A stretch of DNA of 14,414 bases from an uncultured Pseudomonadota bacterium (GTDB taxonomy: Bacteria > Myxococcota_A > Polyangia > HGW-17). The stretch covers positions 1-14,414 of the forward strand of contig CALKWH010000162.1 of the NCBI GenBank assembly GCA_938004375.1, in the 5' to 3' direction. The position numbers and the translations under genes were made by a program. Position 1 is the stretch's first letter, and the number at the start of each line of letters is the position of its first letter. The notes beneath the pieces were generated by a model that worked only from the letters and a program-made list of their open reading frames with translations, was not told the DNA's origin and ran no database searches. Shown one piece after another: positions 7,093-14,369 of this stretch.

Positions 7093-7377
7093 GGAATACG
7101 TCCTTTCCGGGCCGCCGGGAGCGGACCGGTCCCGGGTGTAACGCAAACCGTCCGTTTTGGAAAGGGGGAGCGATTCGAAGCGATTCGAAGGTGCCTTCAG
7201 GCACCGGAGACCCGACCCGGGAAAGGGAGGACGAGGGCCGCATATCGCGGCGGCCCGAGCCGCGCGTCAGCGCGCCATTTGAGGTCGCGAAGCGACCGGA
7301 ACGTTTCCAGAAAAATCCGTTTGCTTGTGGAAAAATGTCTTGATTCTACGGTGAATCGGGGAAAGTTGACCGGGGTC
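7093..7377. other. Intergenic region upstream of lpdA
   Basis: 285 bp. On the minus strand it contains a 6-bp hairpin with a TGAA tetraloop (7190-7195 with 7200-7205), abutting a direct repeat of CGATTCGAAG (7171-7180, 7181-7190) whose core TTCGAA is palindromic. There are also a GGACCGGTCC palindrome (7123-7132) and GC-rich hairpins at 7262-7275 and 7283-7297. No convincing -35/-10 pair is visible, although an lpdA promoter is expected here. The TTCGAA pair is a possible operator. Confidence 0.6.
7342..7357 (-). terminator. Weak terminator after the protease gene
   Basis: Five-pair stem GATTC/GAATC (7342-7346 with 7353-7357) about 20 nt after the protease stop, followed 6 nt later by five Ts. 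The stem is short and AT-rich, so this is a tentative call. Confidence 0.25.
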
Positions 7378-9351
7378 TTACTCGGTCACGGTGATCTGCA
7401 GACGCCAACTGTTGAGCGTGCCCGCGTCGCGGGAGTAGTTGTCGATCACGACCAGGCGCCAGTCGCCGGTCACGTCCTGGCCGTTGAGGCCGGTCACGCT
7501 GAACGAACGGATCAGATCCTCGCCGTAGTCCTCCTCGTCCGCGAACAGGGTGACCTCGGCGCCGGAGGGGGCGCGGAGCTTGACCACCAGGTCGGGACGG
7601 AAGGGGTGGGTGATGTTCACGTCCACCGTGACACCCGCCACGATGCCGCTGCCGGCGACGTTGAGCGTGGAGATGATGCCCGTGGCGTTGCCGTCGGGGA
7701 TGGCCACGGAGGTACTGTTGGTCAGGTCGACGTTCTGGGCCGTCGCGCAGGCGGCGTCCTCGGCGCAGGCGGCGTCGGCGCAGTCCGCCGCGCCGTTGCC
7801 GTCGTTGTCGACGCCGTCGTCGCACACCTCGGCGGGGACCTCGCCGGTGAGGACGAACTCGAGCTTCCAGGAGTTCAGGCGGCCGGCGTCGGAGGCGGCG
7901 CCGTCGGACACGCGCAGCGTCCAGTCACCGGTGATGCTCTTGCCCGCGAACTCGGTCGGGGTGAAGGTCTTCTTGATGTCGTCGGCGGAGCCGCCGGCGC
8001 GGTTGTGCAGGGTCACGGTGGTGCCGTCGGGGCCCACCAGCGCGACGGTGAGGTCGCCGGTGTACGGGTGGGTGATGTCCACGGTGACGAACAGGCTGCC
8101 GATGGTGCCGGGCTGGTCGACGGCGATCACGGAGTTGATGCCCGTGGCGTTGTTGTCGGGGATGGCCGTCGAGGTGGCGTTGGTGAAGACGAGGCCGGCG
8201 GTGCGGCAGGCCGCGTGCTCGGCGCAGTCGGAGTCGTCGCAGTCCACGGCGGTGTCGTAGTCGTTGTCACGGCCGTCGTCGCAGGTCTCCTTGAGGTCCA
8301 GTTTGGGGGTGCCCGAGCCGTACACGCTGGCGTACTCCTGCACGTAGCGGTAGGACAGCCAGCCGTAGCCGGCGCCGTACTTGTTGCGGATGCCGAAGCC
8401 GGTGGTGCCCCAAGAGTTCTTGAACAGGAAGAAGCCCTTCTCCATCTGCGGGTTGCCGTTGGCGTCCTTGATTACGTTGCCGTCGCCGTCGCGCATGGGG
8501 ACCTCGAGGTTGTCGTCCCAGCCCAGCAGCAGGATGGCGTGACCGGCGCGCTTCTTCAGGCTCTCCTCCTTGTCCTTCTCGTTCGGATAGGTGACGTACC
8601 CCTCGCTCCAGTAGTTGGAGTTGATCGGCAGGGTGCCGGCGCGGTGGTTCCAGGACTGGTAGAAGAAGGTCATGCCGGCGATCACGCCCGCCTTGTTCTC
8701 CGTGAGGAAGGCCTTGATCGAACGGGTGTTGGAGTTGACGAAGCGGCCCGCGGGCAGCTTGAAGCGCGTGGCGTTCATGGCGGACTCGGGGGGATTGCCG
8801 TTGGTGAAGCACTCGACCGGGCGGGTCTCCTCGTCGCCGGTGCAGCGCGCGTCGTCGGAGGTGCCCCAGGGGCGGCTCTGGTACGGCCAGGTCGGCTCGT
8901 CCACGATGCCGTAGCGAGAGATGGCGGCCAGGTTGTCGCGCGCCGAGGAGCCCTCGGTGTTGGTGAACGCGCCCACTTCCTTCTTGACCGACCACTGCAG
9001 GAACTGCTCGGAGAAGTCGGGGTTGGGGATCGTGCCTTCCTTGAGATAGAGGTGCTCCATGAGCGCCACGGTGGCGAAGATCGAGCACACGCCGCGGCTG
9101 CCCTGGCTCTTCACCGGGCTCTGGGTGGCGATGAGATCATAGGTGGCCGGATAGGTGGCGTCGAACTTGCCGTCCTCGGGCAGGTCGGCGTTGGAAGGGG
9201 CGCCGTCGAACAGGGCGGCCTCGTCGGAGAGCGGGGCTTCACTGTCGTGCGGATCGGCGGTGACCTGCTTCTTCTCCTCCTCGCAGCCGAACTGCGGGAA
9301 GGCCAGGGACAAAACCATCAGGAAGGAAAGTAACATCCGTGTCGTCTTCAC
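7378..9351 (-). CDS. Secreted papain-family protease with two P-domains
   Basis: 657 residues from GTG at 9351. The signal peptide is about 1-22 (KTTR then LLSFLMVLSLAF), followed by FGC; C23 could be lipidated, but the residue at -3 is Gln, so the lipobox is poor. The C1A cysteine protease domain (68-345) has Q83 and nucleophile C89 in QGSRGVCSIFA, H271 in AGHAILLLGW and N312 in KNSWG, a complete catalytic set. Two modules of about 150 residues follow. Each has an acidic Cys motif starting CDDGxDND (357-382; 510-535) and a P-domain-like beta-sandwich (388-502; 541-656) ending GDWxLxVxDxxxxDAGxLNSWxL. Such Asp-rich motifs probably bind calcium. No clear propeptide inhibitor domain is present. 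Likely acts outside the cytoplasmic membrane; substrate unknown. An upstream ATG (9363) has no ribosome site. Confidence 0.88.
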   Translation of the reverse strand: MKTTRMLLSFLMVLSLAFPQFGCEEEKKQVTADPHDSEAPLSDEAALFDGAPSNADLPEDGKFDATYPATYDLIATQSPVKSQGSRGVCSIFATVALMEHLYLKEGTIPNPDFSEQFLQWSVKKEVGAFTNTEGSSARDNLAAISRYGIVDEPTWPYQSRPWGTSDDARCTGDEETRPVECFTNGNPPESAMNATRFKLPAGRFVNSNTRSIKAFLTENKAGVIAGMTFFYQSWNHRAGTLPINSNYWSEGYVTYPNEKDKEESLKKRAGHAILLLGWDDNLEVPMRDGDGNVIKDANGNPQMEKGFFLFKNSWGTTGFGIRNKYGAGYGWLSYRYVQEYASVYGSGTPKLDLKETCDDGRDNDYDTAVDCDDSDCAEHAACRTAGLVFTNATSTAIPDNNATGINSVIAVDQPGTIGSLFVTVDITHPYTGDLTVALVGPDGTTVTLHNRAGGSADDIKKTFTPTEFAGKSITGDWTLRVSDGAASDAGRLNSWKLEFVLTGEVPAEVCDDGVDNDGNGAADCADAACAEDAACATAQNVDLTNSTSVAIPDGNATGIISTLNVAGSGIVAGVTVDVNITHPFRPDLVVKLRAPSGAEVTLFADEEDYGEDLIRSFSVTGLNGQDVTGDWRLVVIDNYSRDAGTLNSWRLQITVTE

Positions 9352-9357
9352 TGTACA

Positions 9358-9361
9358 CCTC
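9358..9361 (-). promoter_or_regulatory. Ribosome binding site choosing GTG 9351
   Basis: GAGG ends 6 nt before GTG at 9351. The alternative ATG at 9363 overlaps this site and has no purine-rich stretch upstream. The GTG start gives a compact signal peptide with a basic N-region. Confidence 0.6.
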
Positions 9362-9416
9362 ATTGCGCTTGAAAGTGATTCGGTTGGTTCCTCATGAACG
9401 CACACACAAGGTGCGC

Positions 9417-9445
9417 TCTATAGTAGATGGAAGCCGGCTTGTCAA
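9417..9445 (-). promoter_or_regulatory. Sigma70 promoter of the protease gene
   Basis: Minus strand: -35 TTGACA (9445-9440, consensus), 17-nt spacer, -10 TATAGA (9422-9417). Start predicted near 9410, giving a leader of about 60 nt before GTG 9351. It is the best-matching promoter in the window and separates the protease from the murC-ftsQ unit. Confidence 0.75.
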
Positions 9446-9466
9446 GGGGAAAAGAGAAAATGTAGG

Positions 9467-9497
9467 AAAAAATGCTCAGGGTCGGACTTTGTCCGAC
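9467..9497 (-). terminator. Terminator-like hairpin at ftsQ 3' end
   Basis: GTCGGAC/GTCCGAC 7-bp stem with an AAA loop (9497-9491 with 9487-9481) formed by the last repeat units of ftsQ, followed after 8 nt by six Ts (9472-9467). The stem depends on a single extra base (9490) that breaks the 9-bp periodicity. The distance to the T-run is longer than ideal. It sits just before the protease promoter. Confidence 0.4.
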
Positions 9498-10537
9498 TTG
9501 TCGGACTTGTCGGACTTGTCGGACCCGTCGGACTCTTCTTCTTCCGGGATCACCACGATCCGGGAGGGGTTCTCCCGGTCGTCGAGATAGATCACGCGCA
9601 CCTTCTCGAGGGGGAGGTCCAGGCGGGCGAGGAGGTGGTCGAGATACTCCAACCGCCGGGGCAGGTCGGAGGACTCGAGGTGGATCGAGCATGGCTGGTG
9701 CTTGAGCGTCAGCACGAGCACGTCGTGGGCGTGGTGCACCTCGCTGAGCTCGGGCCGCGAGGGGACGCGGCCGTAGAGCTCGAGGAAGTCCAGGCTGCGG
9801 CGGATCAGGCGGGTCACTGCGGCCGGATTCTTCTGCTGCAGTTCCCGGGAGACACCGGTGATGATGACGCGGCCCCGGAGCTCTTCGGGGGTGGCCCGCT
9901 TGAAGACTTCGCCCTCGGGGTTGACCAGGTAGAACGGGGAGTCCTTGAGGGTGCAGCCGTCGCCCTGGCAGGGCGCCTCCCCCTCGAACAGGATGGCAGC
10001 CGCGCTCTCGTGCTCGACGAGCTCGATGTGCAGGGTGTCGGGCAAAGTGCGGGAGACGGTCACAGAGCGGATCCACGGGTGGCGCAGCAGGCGGACGCGG
10101 ACGCGTCCGGGGGAGATGCCGAACAGGTTCTGCCCGTGCTCGAGGCCCGCCATGGAGAGGATCGTCTCGCGGTCCACATGGTAGGTGGGGCTCAACTCGA
10201 CGTGCTTCAGGCCGAAGTGGGGGGAGTGGTACAGGTACCGGTAGGCCCGCCAGGCGCCCAGGGCCAGCACGGCGGCGAACAGGAGCCCGGCCACCCCGAG
10301 GTGCAGGCGGCGCGAGCGCAGCACGCGGACAACCCGGGAGTCGGCCAGGTGCCGGAGTACGGACCTTCGGGGGACCGCGGCGGCACCGTCGTCAGGCAGC
10401 CCTGCGCGGTCGATCTCCGCCCCGTCGGCGGAGTCGGCGGACACCGCCCGGTGCTCTCGGGAGACCGGCCGCACCGGCACGACACCGGTGGGCTTGCGCG
10501 AAACAGGCGCCGTGCGCCCGGGACGTCCGGGCTTCAT
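9476..10537 (-). CDS. ftsQ: Cell division protein FtsQ
   Basis: 353 residues. FtsQ is a single-pass divisome protein that links early and late division proteins in the periplasm. A long, arginine- and proline-rich cytoplasmic N-terminus (1-77) precedes the membrane helix (about 78-97) and a POTRA domain (about 107-178: FGLKHVELSPTYHVDRETIL ... HPWIRSVTVSRTLPDTLHIELVE). A beta domain follows (about 195-330: FYLVNPEGEVFK ... VRVIYLDDRENPSRIVV). The ending is odd: an acidic EEEE and a (SDK)n tail at 336-350, coded by a 9-bp repeat and probably not part of the fold. ATG at 10537 overlaps the murC stop by 4 nt (ATGA), so translation is coupled. ftsA and ftsZ, the usual next genes, are absent. Confidence 0.88.
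   Translation of the reverse strand: MKPGRPGRTAPVSRKPTGVVPVRPVSREHRAVSADSADGAEIDRAGLPDDGAAAVPRRSVLRHLADSRVVRVLRSRRLHLGVAGLLFAAVLALGAWRAYRYLYHSPHFGLKHVELSPTYHVDRETILSMAGLEHGQNLFGISPGRVRVRLLRHPWIRSVTVSRTLPDTLHIELVEHESAAAILFEGEAPCQGDGCTLKDSPFYLVNPEGEVFKRATPEELRGRVIITGVSRELQQKNPAAVTRLIRRSLDFLELYGRVPSRPELSEVHHAHDVLVLTLKHQPCSIHLESSDLPRRLEYLDHLLARLDLPLEKVRVIYLDDRENPSRIVVIPEEEESDGSDKSDKSDKSDKVRP
9481..9535 (-). repeat. 9-bp tandem repeat encoding Ser-Asp-Lys
   Basis: Six units of about 9 bp on the theme GTCGGACTT (9481-9489, 9491-9499, 9500-9508, 9509-9517, 9518-9526, 9527-9535), with one inserted base at 9490. On the coding strand they give the repeated SDK tail of FtsQ up to VRP-stop. The array ends at the ftsQ stop region, suggesting it expanded into the gene's 3' end. 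Confidence 0.85.
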
Positions 10538-11925
10538 CGCTTCCGCAGGCGCTCGAGCAACCTTCCGGACAGGGAAGTGATGGAGCCGGCGCCGAGCATG
10601 AGCACCAGATCCCCGGGCTCGACCTGCCCGGCCAGGTGGTCGAGGGTGGCCTCGAGGTCCCCGGCGGCGACGGCCTTCTTGTTGCTCAGCCGGTTGATAC
10701 CCTCAGCCAGTTGTTCGGCCCCGATGCCCGGGATGGCCGCCTCGCCGGCGCCGTAGATATCAGTCACGAGCACCTCGTCCGCGGCGAAGAAGGCGCGACC
10801 GAACTCGGTGAACAGCGCCTGCACGCGGGTGTACCGGTGGGGCTGCAGGACCGCCCAGAGGCGCCGCTGAGGATAGCCCTGGCGCGCGGCCGACAGCGTC
10901 GCCGCGATCTCGGTGGGGTGATGGGCGTAGTCGTCGACGACCAGGACCCCGTGCTCCTCGCCGCGGATGGAGAAGCGGCGGTCCACGCCCTGGAACGAGG
11001 CGAGGGAGGCGGCGATATCCTCGAAGGGGATCCCCAACTCGAGGCCCAGCACCACCGCGGACAGGGAGTTGAGCACGTTGTGACGCCCCAGCATGTGGAT
11101 GCGGATCTCGCCGACGTTCTGGCCGTGGCGCACCACCGTGTAGCGGCTGCCGTGCCCCTCGAGGTGCACGTCCACGGCCTGGTAATGCGCCTTCTTCGAG
11201 AAGCCGTAGGTGATGTTGCGACGGTGGACGCGATCAGCCACCTCACGGCAGTTCTCATTGTCGATGCAGATGATGTTGAACCCGTAGAAGGGGATCGAGG
11301 AGCAGAACTGCGTGAAGGAGTCTACGATCTCGTCGAGGGAGGCATAGTGGTCCATGTGCTCCTCGTCGATGTTCGTCACGCAGGTGATCAGCGGCCGCAG
11401 GAACAGGAAGGAGCCGTCGCTCTCGTCGGCCTCGACCACGATCAGACCGCCGGTGCCCCGCTTCGCGTTGGTGCCGATGGCGTTGAGCTTGCCACCGATG
11501 ACCACGGTGGGATCGAGGTGGGCCAGCAGCGTGGCGTACAGCGAGGTCGTGGTCGTCTTCCCGTGGGTGCCGGCCACCGCGATGCCGTCCCCGAAGCGCA
11601 TGAGCTCGGCGAGCATCTCGGCGCGGGGGATCACCGGGATGTCGAGGTTGCGCGCCCGCATGAGCTCGGGGTTCTCGGGACGGATCGCCGAGGAGTAGAC
11701 CACCACCGCGGCGCCCTCCACGGCGTCGGGGTTGTGCCCGATGTTGATCGAGGCGCCGTGGGCCCGGAGCCGCTCGACGTTGTCGTTGTCGCGCAGGTCC
11801 GATCCGGAGACCGAGTAGCCCAGCTCGATGAAGATCTCGGCGATGCCGCTCATGCCGATGCCGCCGATGCCGACGAAGTGGATGCGCTTGACGCGCTCCT
11901 GGAAGAGAATGCCTGGTTCCTTCAT
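10534..11925 (-). CDS. murC: UDP-N-acetylmuramate--L-alanine ligase
   Basis: 463 residues, the typical length. MurC adds L-alanine to UDP-MurNAc with ATP in the cytoplasm, the first amino acid step of peptidoglycan. Visible motifs: N-terminal Rossmann HFVGIGGIGMSGIAEI (16-31); ATP loop AGTHGKTTTTS (118-128); EADESDGSF (165-173); HMDHY (190-194); HNVLNSLSA (282-290); DDYAHHPTEI (331-340). All are intact. ATG at 11925 has GGAG six bases before it; the frame continues upstream for 32 codons but that part overlaps the previous gene and lacks family similarity. It lies 40 nt after the STAS/zinc-ribbon gene and overlaps ftsQ by 4 nt. murG and murB are not adjacent. Confidence 0.97.
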   Translation of the reverse strand: MKEPGILFQERVKRIHFVGIGGIGMSGIAEIFIELGYSVSGSDLRDNDNVERLRAHGASINIGHNPDAVEGAAVVVYSSAIRPENPELMRARNLDIPVIPRAEMLAELMRFGDGIAVAGTHGKTTTTSLYATLLAHLDPTVVIGGKLNAIGTNAKRGTGGLIVVEADESDGSFLFLRPLITCVTNIDEEHMDHYASLDEIVDSFTQFCSSIPFYGFNIICIDNENCREVADRVHRRNITYGFSKKAHYQAVDVHLEGHGSRYTVVRHGQNVGEIRIHMLGRHNVLNSLSAVVLGLELGIPFEDIAASLASFQGVDRRFSIRGEEHGVLVVDDYAHHPTEIAATLSAARQGYPQRRLWAVLQPHRYTRVQALFTEFGRAFFAADEVLVTDIYGAGEAAIPGIGAEQLAEGINRLSNKKAVAAGDLEATLDHLAGQVEPGDLVLMLGAGSITSLSGRLLERLRKR

Positions 11926-11965
11926 GTGTCGCTCCGCGTCAGGAGGAATGGACGCGCCCGGCCGG

Positions 11966-14164
11966 CTACTTGGTGGGATCGTCCCAGATGTTGCCCTGGA
12001 AGCCCGGACCCGTGTTCGCATTGTTGGAGGGTGGACGGACGATGATCGTCGGGTCCTTCGGGCAGGCCCAGGTGTACGAGGCCGAGTGCGCCTGGGCGAT
12101 GCGCTCCTCGGGCTTCCAGTACTTGTAGGAGATCGGGATCGAGCAGACCTTCTTCTCCTCGCCGACCTTCTTCTCGGTCTCGAACTGCTTCTCGAACTCG
12201 GAGGCGACCATGAGCTCGTTGCTGCCCAGGTGCGTCAGGATCCACGAGGGCTTGAGCAGGGAGTTGAACTTGCTCTCGGTCTTCATCGAGAGGACAATCA
12301 GGCCCTTGGCGGTCTTCTGGAAGGCCCAGTTTAGGCCGGGGAAGAAGCGCACGAGGGACATGCCGTCGATCTCCTTGCGCTCGGAGAGCGAGGCGATCAT
12401 GGCGTCCACGGCCTTGAGCGGGAACTCCATGCGGATGTAGACCTTGTAGAACTCGCGGCGCACGACCTTGGCCTGCGTCTCTTGGAATTTCTCCCAGTAG
12501 GACTCCTTGGCCCGCAGCTCGCGCCCGTAGGCGATCTTGAACGAGGTCGCGATGTCGCGGTGGATCTCGCGGATCTGGTTGAGCACGTCCCGCTGGCGGT
12601 CGCGGTTGCCGCTCATGGACTTGTAGCGTCCGATCAGGTCCTCGCGGGGCTGGTAGTACAGCCCGCGCACGACGGCCTTCCACACGCCGTCCTTCTCGGC
12701 GATCTTGTTGCCGATGTACTCGACGAGCAGGTCGAAAGCCCATCCCTCGGCGTCGCTCACGCCGCTGGTGCTGTCGTCGGCGTCGAGCATGGCCGTGTAT
12801 ATGTGCAGGTTGCCATCCTTCTCGACGACCAGGGACTGCGCCTCGTCGGGCCTCACCCAGTCGGGTCGGATCTCCACGCTGGCCGCGGCCTTCTCCTGCA
12901 GGACCTTGTCGTCCACCTCCCGGGTGTTGATCTTGCTGTACAGGAACCAGCCACCCACGCCCACGGCGGCGATGAGCAGCACGATGGTGATGGCCAGGCC
13001 GATGAAGCCCGTGCCCACGGCCGAGGACTCCGCGGCGGCGGGAGCGACGCTCGAGGCCGCGGACGCCTTCTTGAGCTCCTCCTTCACGCCGTCGACGAAC
13101 TTGACCCAGTTCTTGCCGAAGTCCGGCTTGGGCAGTTGGGCCAGCTTGGCGAGCAGGGCCTCGTGGGTCTGGGCGAACGCCTTGCCCTTGCAGTCCGGGC
13201 ACGCCAGCTCCGGCGCGGTGGCGAACTTGAGGACCTCGAAGTGCTCGTCCACCGGGACGCGCAGGTCGGTGGTGGTGTTGCACGCCGTGCAGGTGTACGG
13301 CAGGAAGAAGTCGACGATCTTGGCCTTCCCGCCGGCCATGGCCTCGGGGATCAGCAGCTTCTCGAGGAACTGGTGGGGCACGCCCAGCAGGTAGACGGTC
13401 TGCACCAGGGGCTCCATGGTCTTCATCATCTGGATCCAAACCGAGGCGCCCTCTTCGAGGATCTCGCCCAGGCCGTGCAGGTCCATCACCACCACGCCCT
13501 CGACGCCCTCGGCGATCTTGCGCCCGGGGAAGGAGCCGTCGAGGTCGCCGATGAAGCGGATGTAAGTCGCCTCGCCCACGTGCTTGTCGATCTTGAGCTT
13601 CTGGCGCTTGGAGGACACCTTGTAGCGCAGCCGGTGGGCCAGGAAGGAGATGACCTCGGGGTCGGGCTCGGGCTTGTCCTGCCCGGACAGGTACGACAGG
13701 AAGCTCTCCGGATCCTCGTCGAGGTACTCGGCGTTGCCGCACTTCTCGCAGGGCTGGTCGGGGATCTTCTTATCCTTCAGGGTGTCGAAGTGGTCGGCGA
13801 CCTCGAGCAGGATGCTGTCGTCGCGCTCGCAGTAGTCGCAGTGATAGGGAGCGAAGAAGCTCAGGATGCGGCCCTTGCCGCCGAAGTTCGCCACCATGTT
13901 GAACTGGTCGATGAGGCGTGGCGGGCACTTGATGAAATAAATGCTCTCACACTTCTCGTTGGCGATCTTGAGGAACTCGAGCCACTCGCGGATACCGAAC
14001 GAGGAGATGCGCCGGACGCCCGAGAGGTCGACGATGAGCACGTCCTTGATGCCCTCGGCGATCTGCTTGGCGTTGAAGCTCTCGTCGATGGTGCCGTTGA
14101 ACTGCAGGGCGATGATCTTCTCTTCGACTACCTTGCGGACTTCCAGGCGGGATTCGTCAGCCAT
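11966..14164 (-). CDS. Membrane protein with two STAS/zinc-ribbon modules
   Basis: 732 residues, not a named family to me. Module 1 (about 8-145): a STAS-like fold (EEKIIALQFNGTIDESF; VLIVDLSGVRRISSFG) then a zinc ribbon with C109/C112 and C139/C142. Module 2 (about 190-328): the same order (ATYIRFIGDLDGSFPG; VVVMDLHGLGEILEEG) with C292/C295 and C322/C325. Cys spacing is identical, and both share FFxPYxCxxC, so this is an internal duplication. A single membrane helix (387-409) follows an Ala-rich linker. The C-terminal part (425-732) is probably periplasmic and has a weak resemblance to LPP20-type domains (RPDWV ... near 433; EFYKVYIRMEFP near 571). STAS domains usually mediate regulated protein contacts. 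ATG at 14164 has GGAG eight bases before it. Co-directional with murC-ftsQ, so a cell-envelope role is plausible but unproven. Confidence 0.85.
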   Translation of the reverse strand: MADESRLEVRKVVEEKIIALQFNGTIDESFNAKQIAEGIKDVLIVDLSGVRRISSFGIREWLEFLKIANEKCESIYFIKCPPRLIDQFNMVANFGGKGRILSFFAPYHCDYCERDDSILLEVADHFDTLKDKKIPDQPCEKCGNAEYLDEDPESFLSYLSGQDKPEPDPEVISFLAHRLRYKVSSKRQKLKIDKHVGEATYIRFIGDLDGSFPGRKIAEGVEGVVVMDLHGLGEILEEGASVWIQMMKTMEPLVQTVYLLGVPHQFLEKLLIPEAMAGGKAKIVDFFLPYTCTACNTTTDLRVPVDEHFEVLKFATAPELACPDCKGKAFAQTHEALLAKLAQLPKPDFGKNWVKFVDGVKEELKKASAASSVAPAAAESSAVGTGFIGLAITIVLLIAAVGVGGWFLYSKINTREVDDKVLQEKAAASVEIRPDWVRPDEAQSLVVEKDGNLHIYTAMLDADDSTSGVSDAEGWAFDLLVEYIGNKIAEKDGVWKAVVRGLYYQPREDLIGRYKSMSGNRDRQRDVLNQIREIHRDIATSFKIAYGRELRAKESYWEKFQETQAKVVRREFYKVYIRMEFPLKAVDAMIASLSERKEIDGMSLVRFFPGLNWAFQKTAKGLIVLSMKTESKFNSLLKPSWILTHLGSNELMVASEFEKQFETEKKVGEEKKVCSIPISYKYWKPEERIAQAHSASYTWACPKDPTIIVRPPSNNANTGPGFQGNIWDDPTK

Positions 14165-14369
14165 AACCTATACTCCATCGCGGGCGTCTTCGGGCCGAGC
14201 CCGGCGCGCTCACTGCTCGTGGAACACATGCACCGATCTGGGCAAAGTTGTAAATTCTCGCCGGTTCAGACCCAGGTCATAAAGTACCGTAACTTCCGTG
14301 CTGATTCCAGGCTTTATCGTGAAAAAACTGCCATAGCCATGTTGATATATATATAACATTCCCAGCCCG
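14165..14369. other. Upstream region of STAS gene, partial
   Basis: 205 bp of genomic sequence between the STAS gene start and the adapter. It should hold the promoter of the STAS-murC-ftsQ unit, but I find no clear -35/-10 pair. It contains a short GC-rich hairpin near 14190-14205 and an AT-rich near-palindrome at 14339-14359 (ATGTT, ten alternating AT, AACAT). The palindrome could be an operator or a promoter core. The region is cut off by the contig end. Confidence 0.6.
14339..14359. promoter_or_regulatory. AT-rich near-palindrome, possible operator
   Basis: ATGTT (14339-14343) and AACAT (14355-14359) flank an alternating AT tract with a single asymmetric base (14344). It lies about 175 bp before the STAS gene start. 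It is symmetrical enough for a dimeric regulator, but alternating AT tracts also arise by chance or slippage. Tentative. Confidence 0.3.

Noticed and set aside
5701..9333. A 1210-codon plus-strand open frame.
   Set aside because: It lies antisense to lpdA and the protease, both with intact family motifs; its sequence is low-complexity and His/Gly/Val-rich, as expected of high-GC antisense frames.
14300..14330. Sigma54 promoter at TGGCAG on the minus strand upstream of the STAS gene.
   Set aside because: No GC dinucleotide at the required -12 distance.
12482..14356. A 624-codon plus-strand open frame.
   Set aside because: Antisense to the STAS/zinc-ribbon gene; composition is Leu/Val/Asp/Gly-rich with no motifs.
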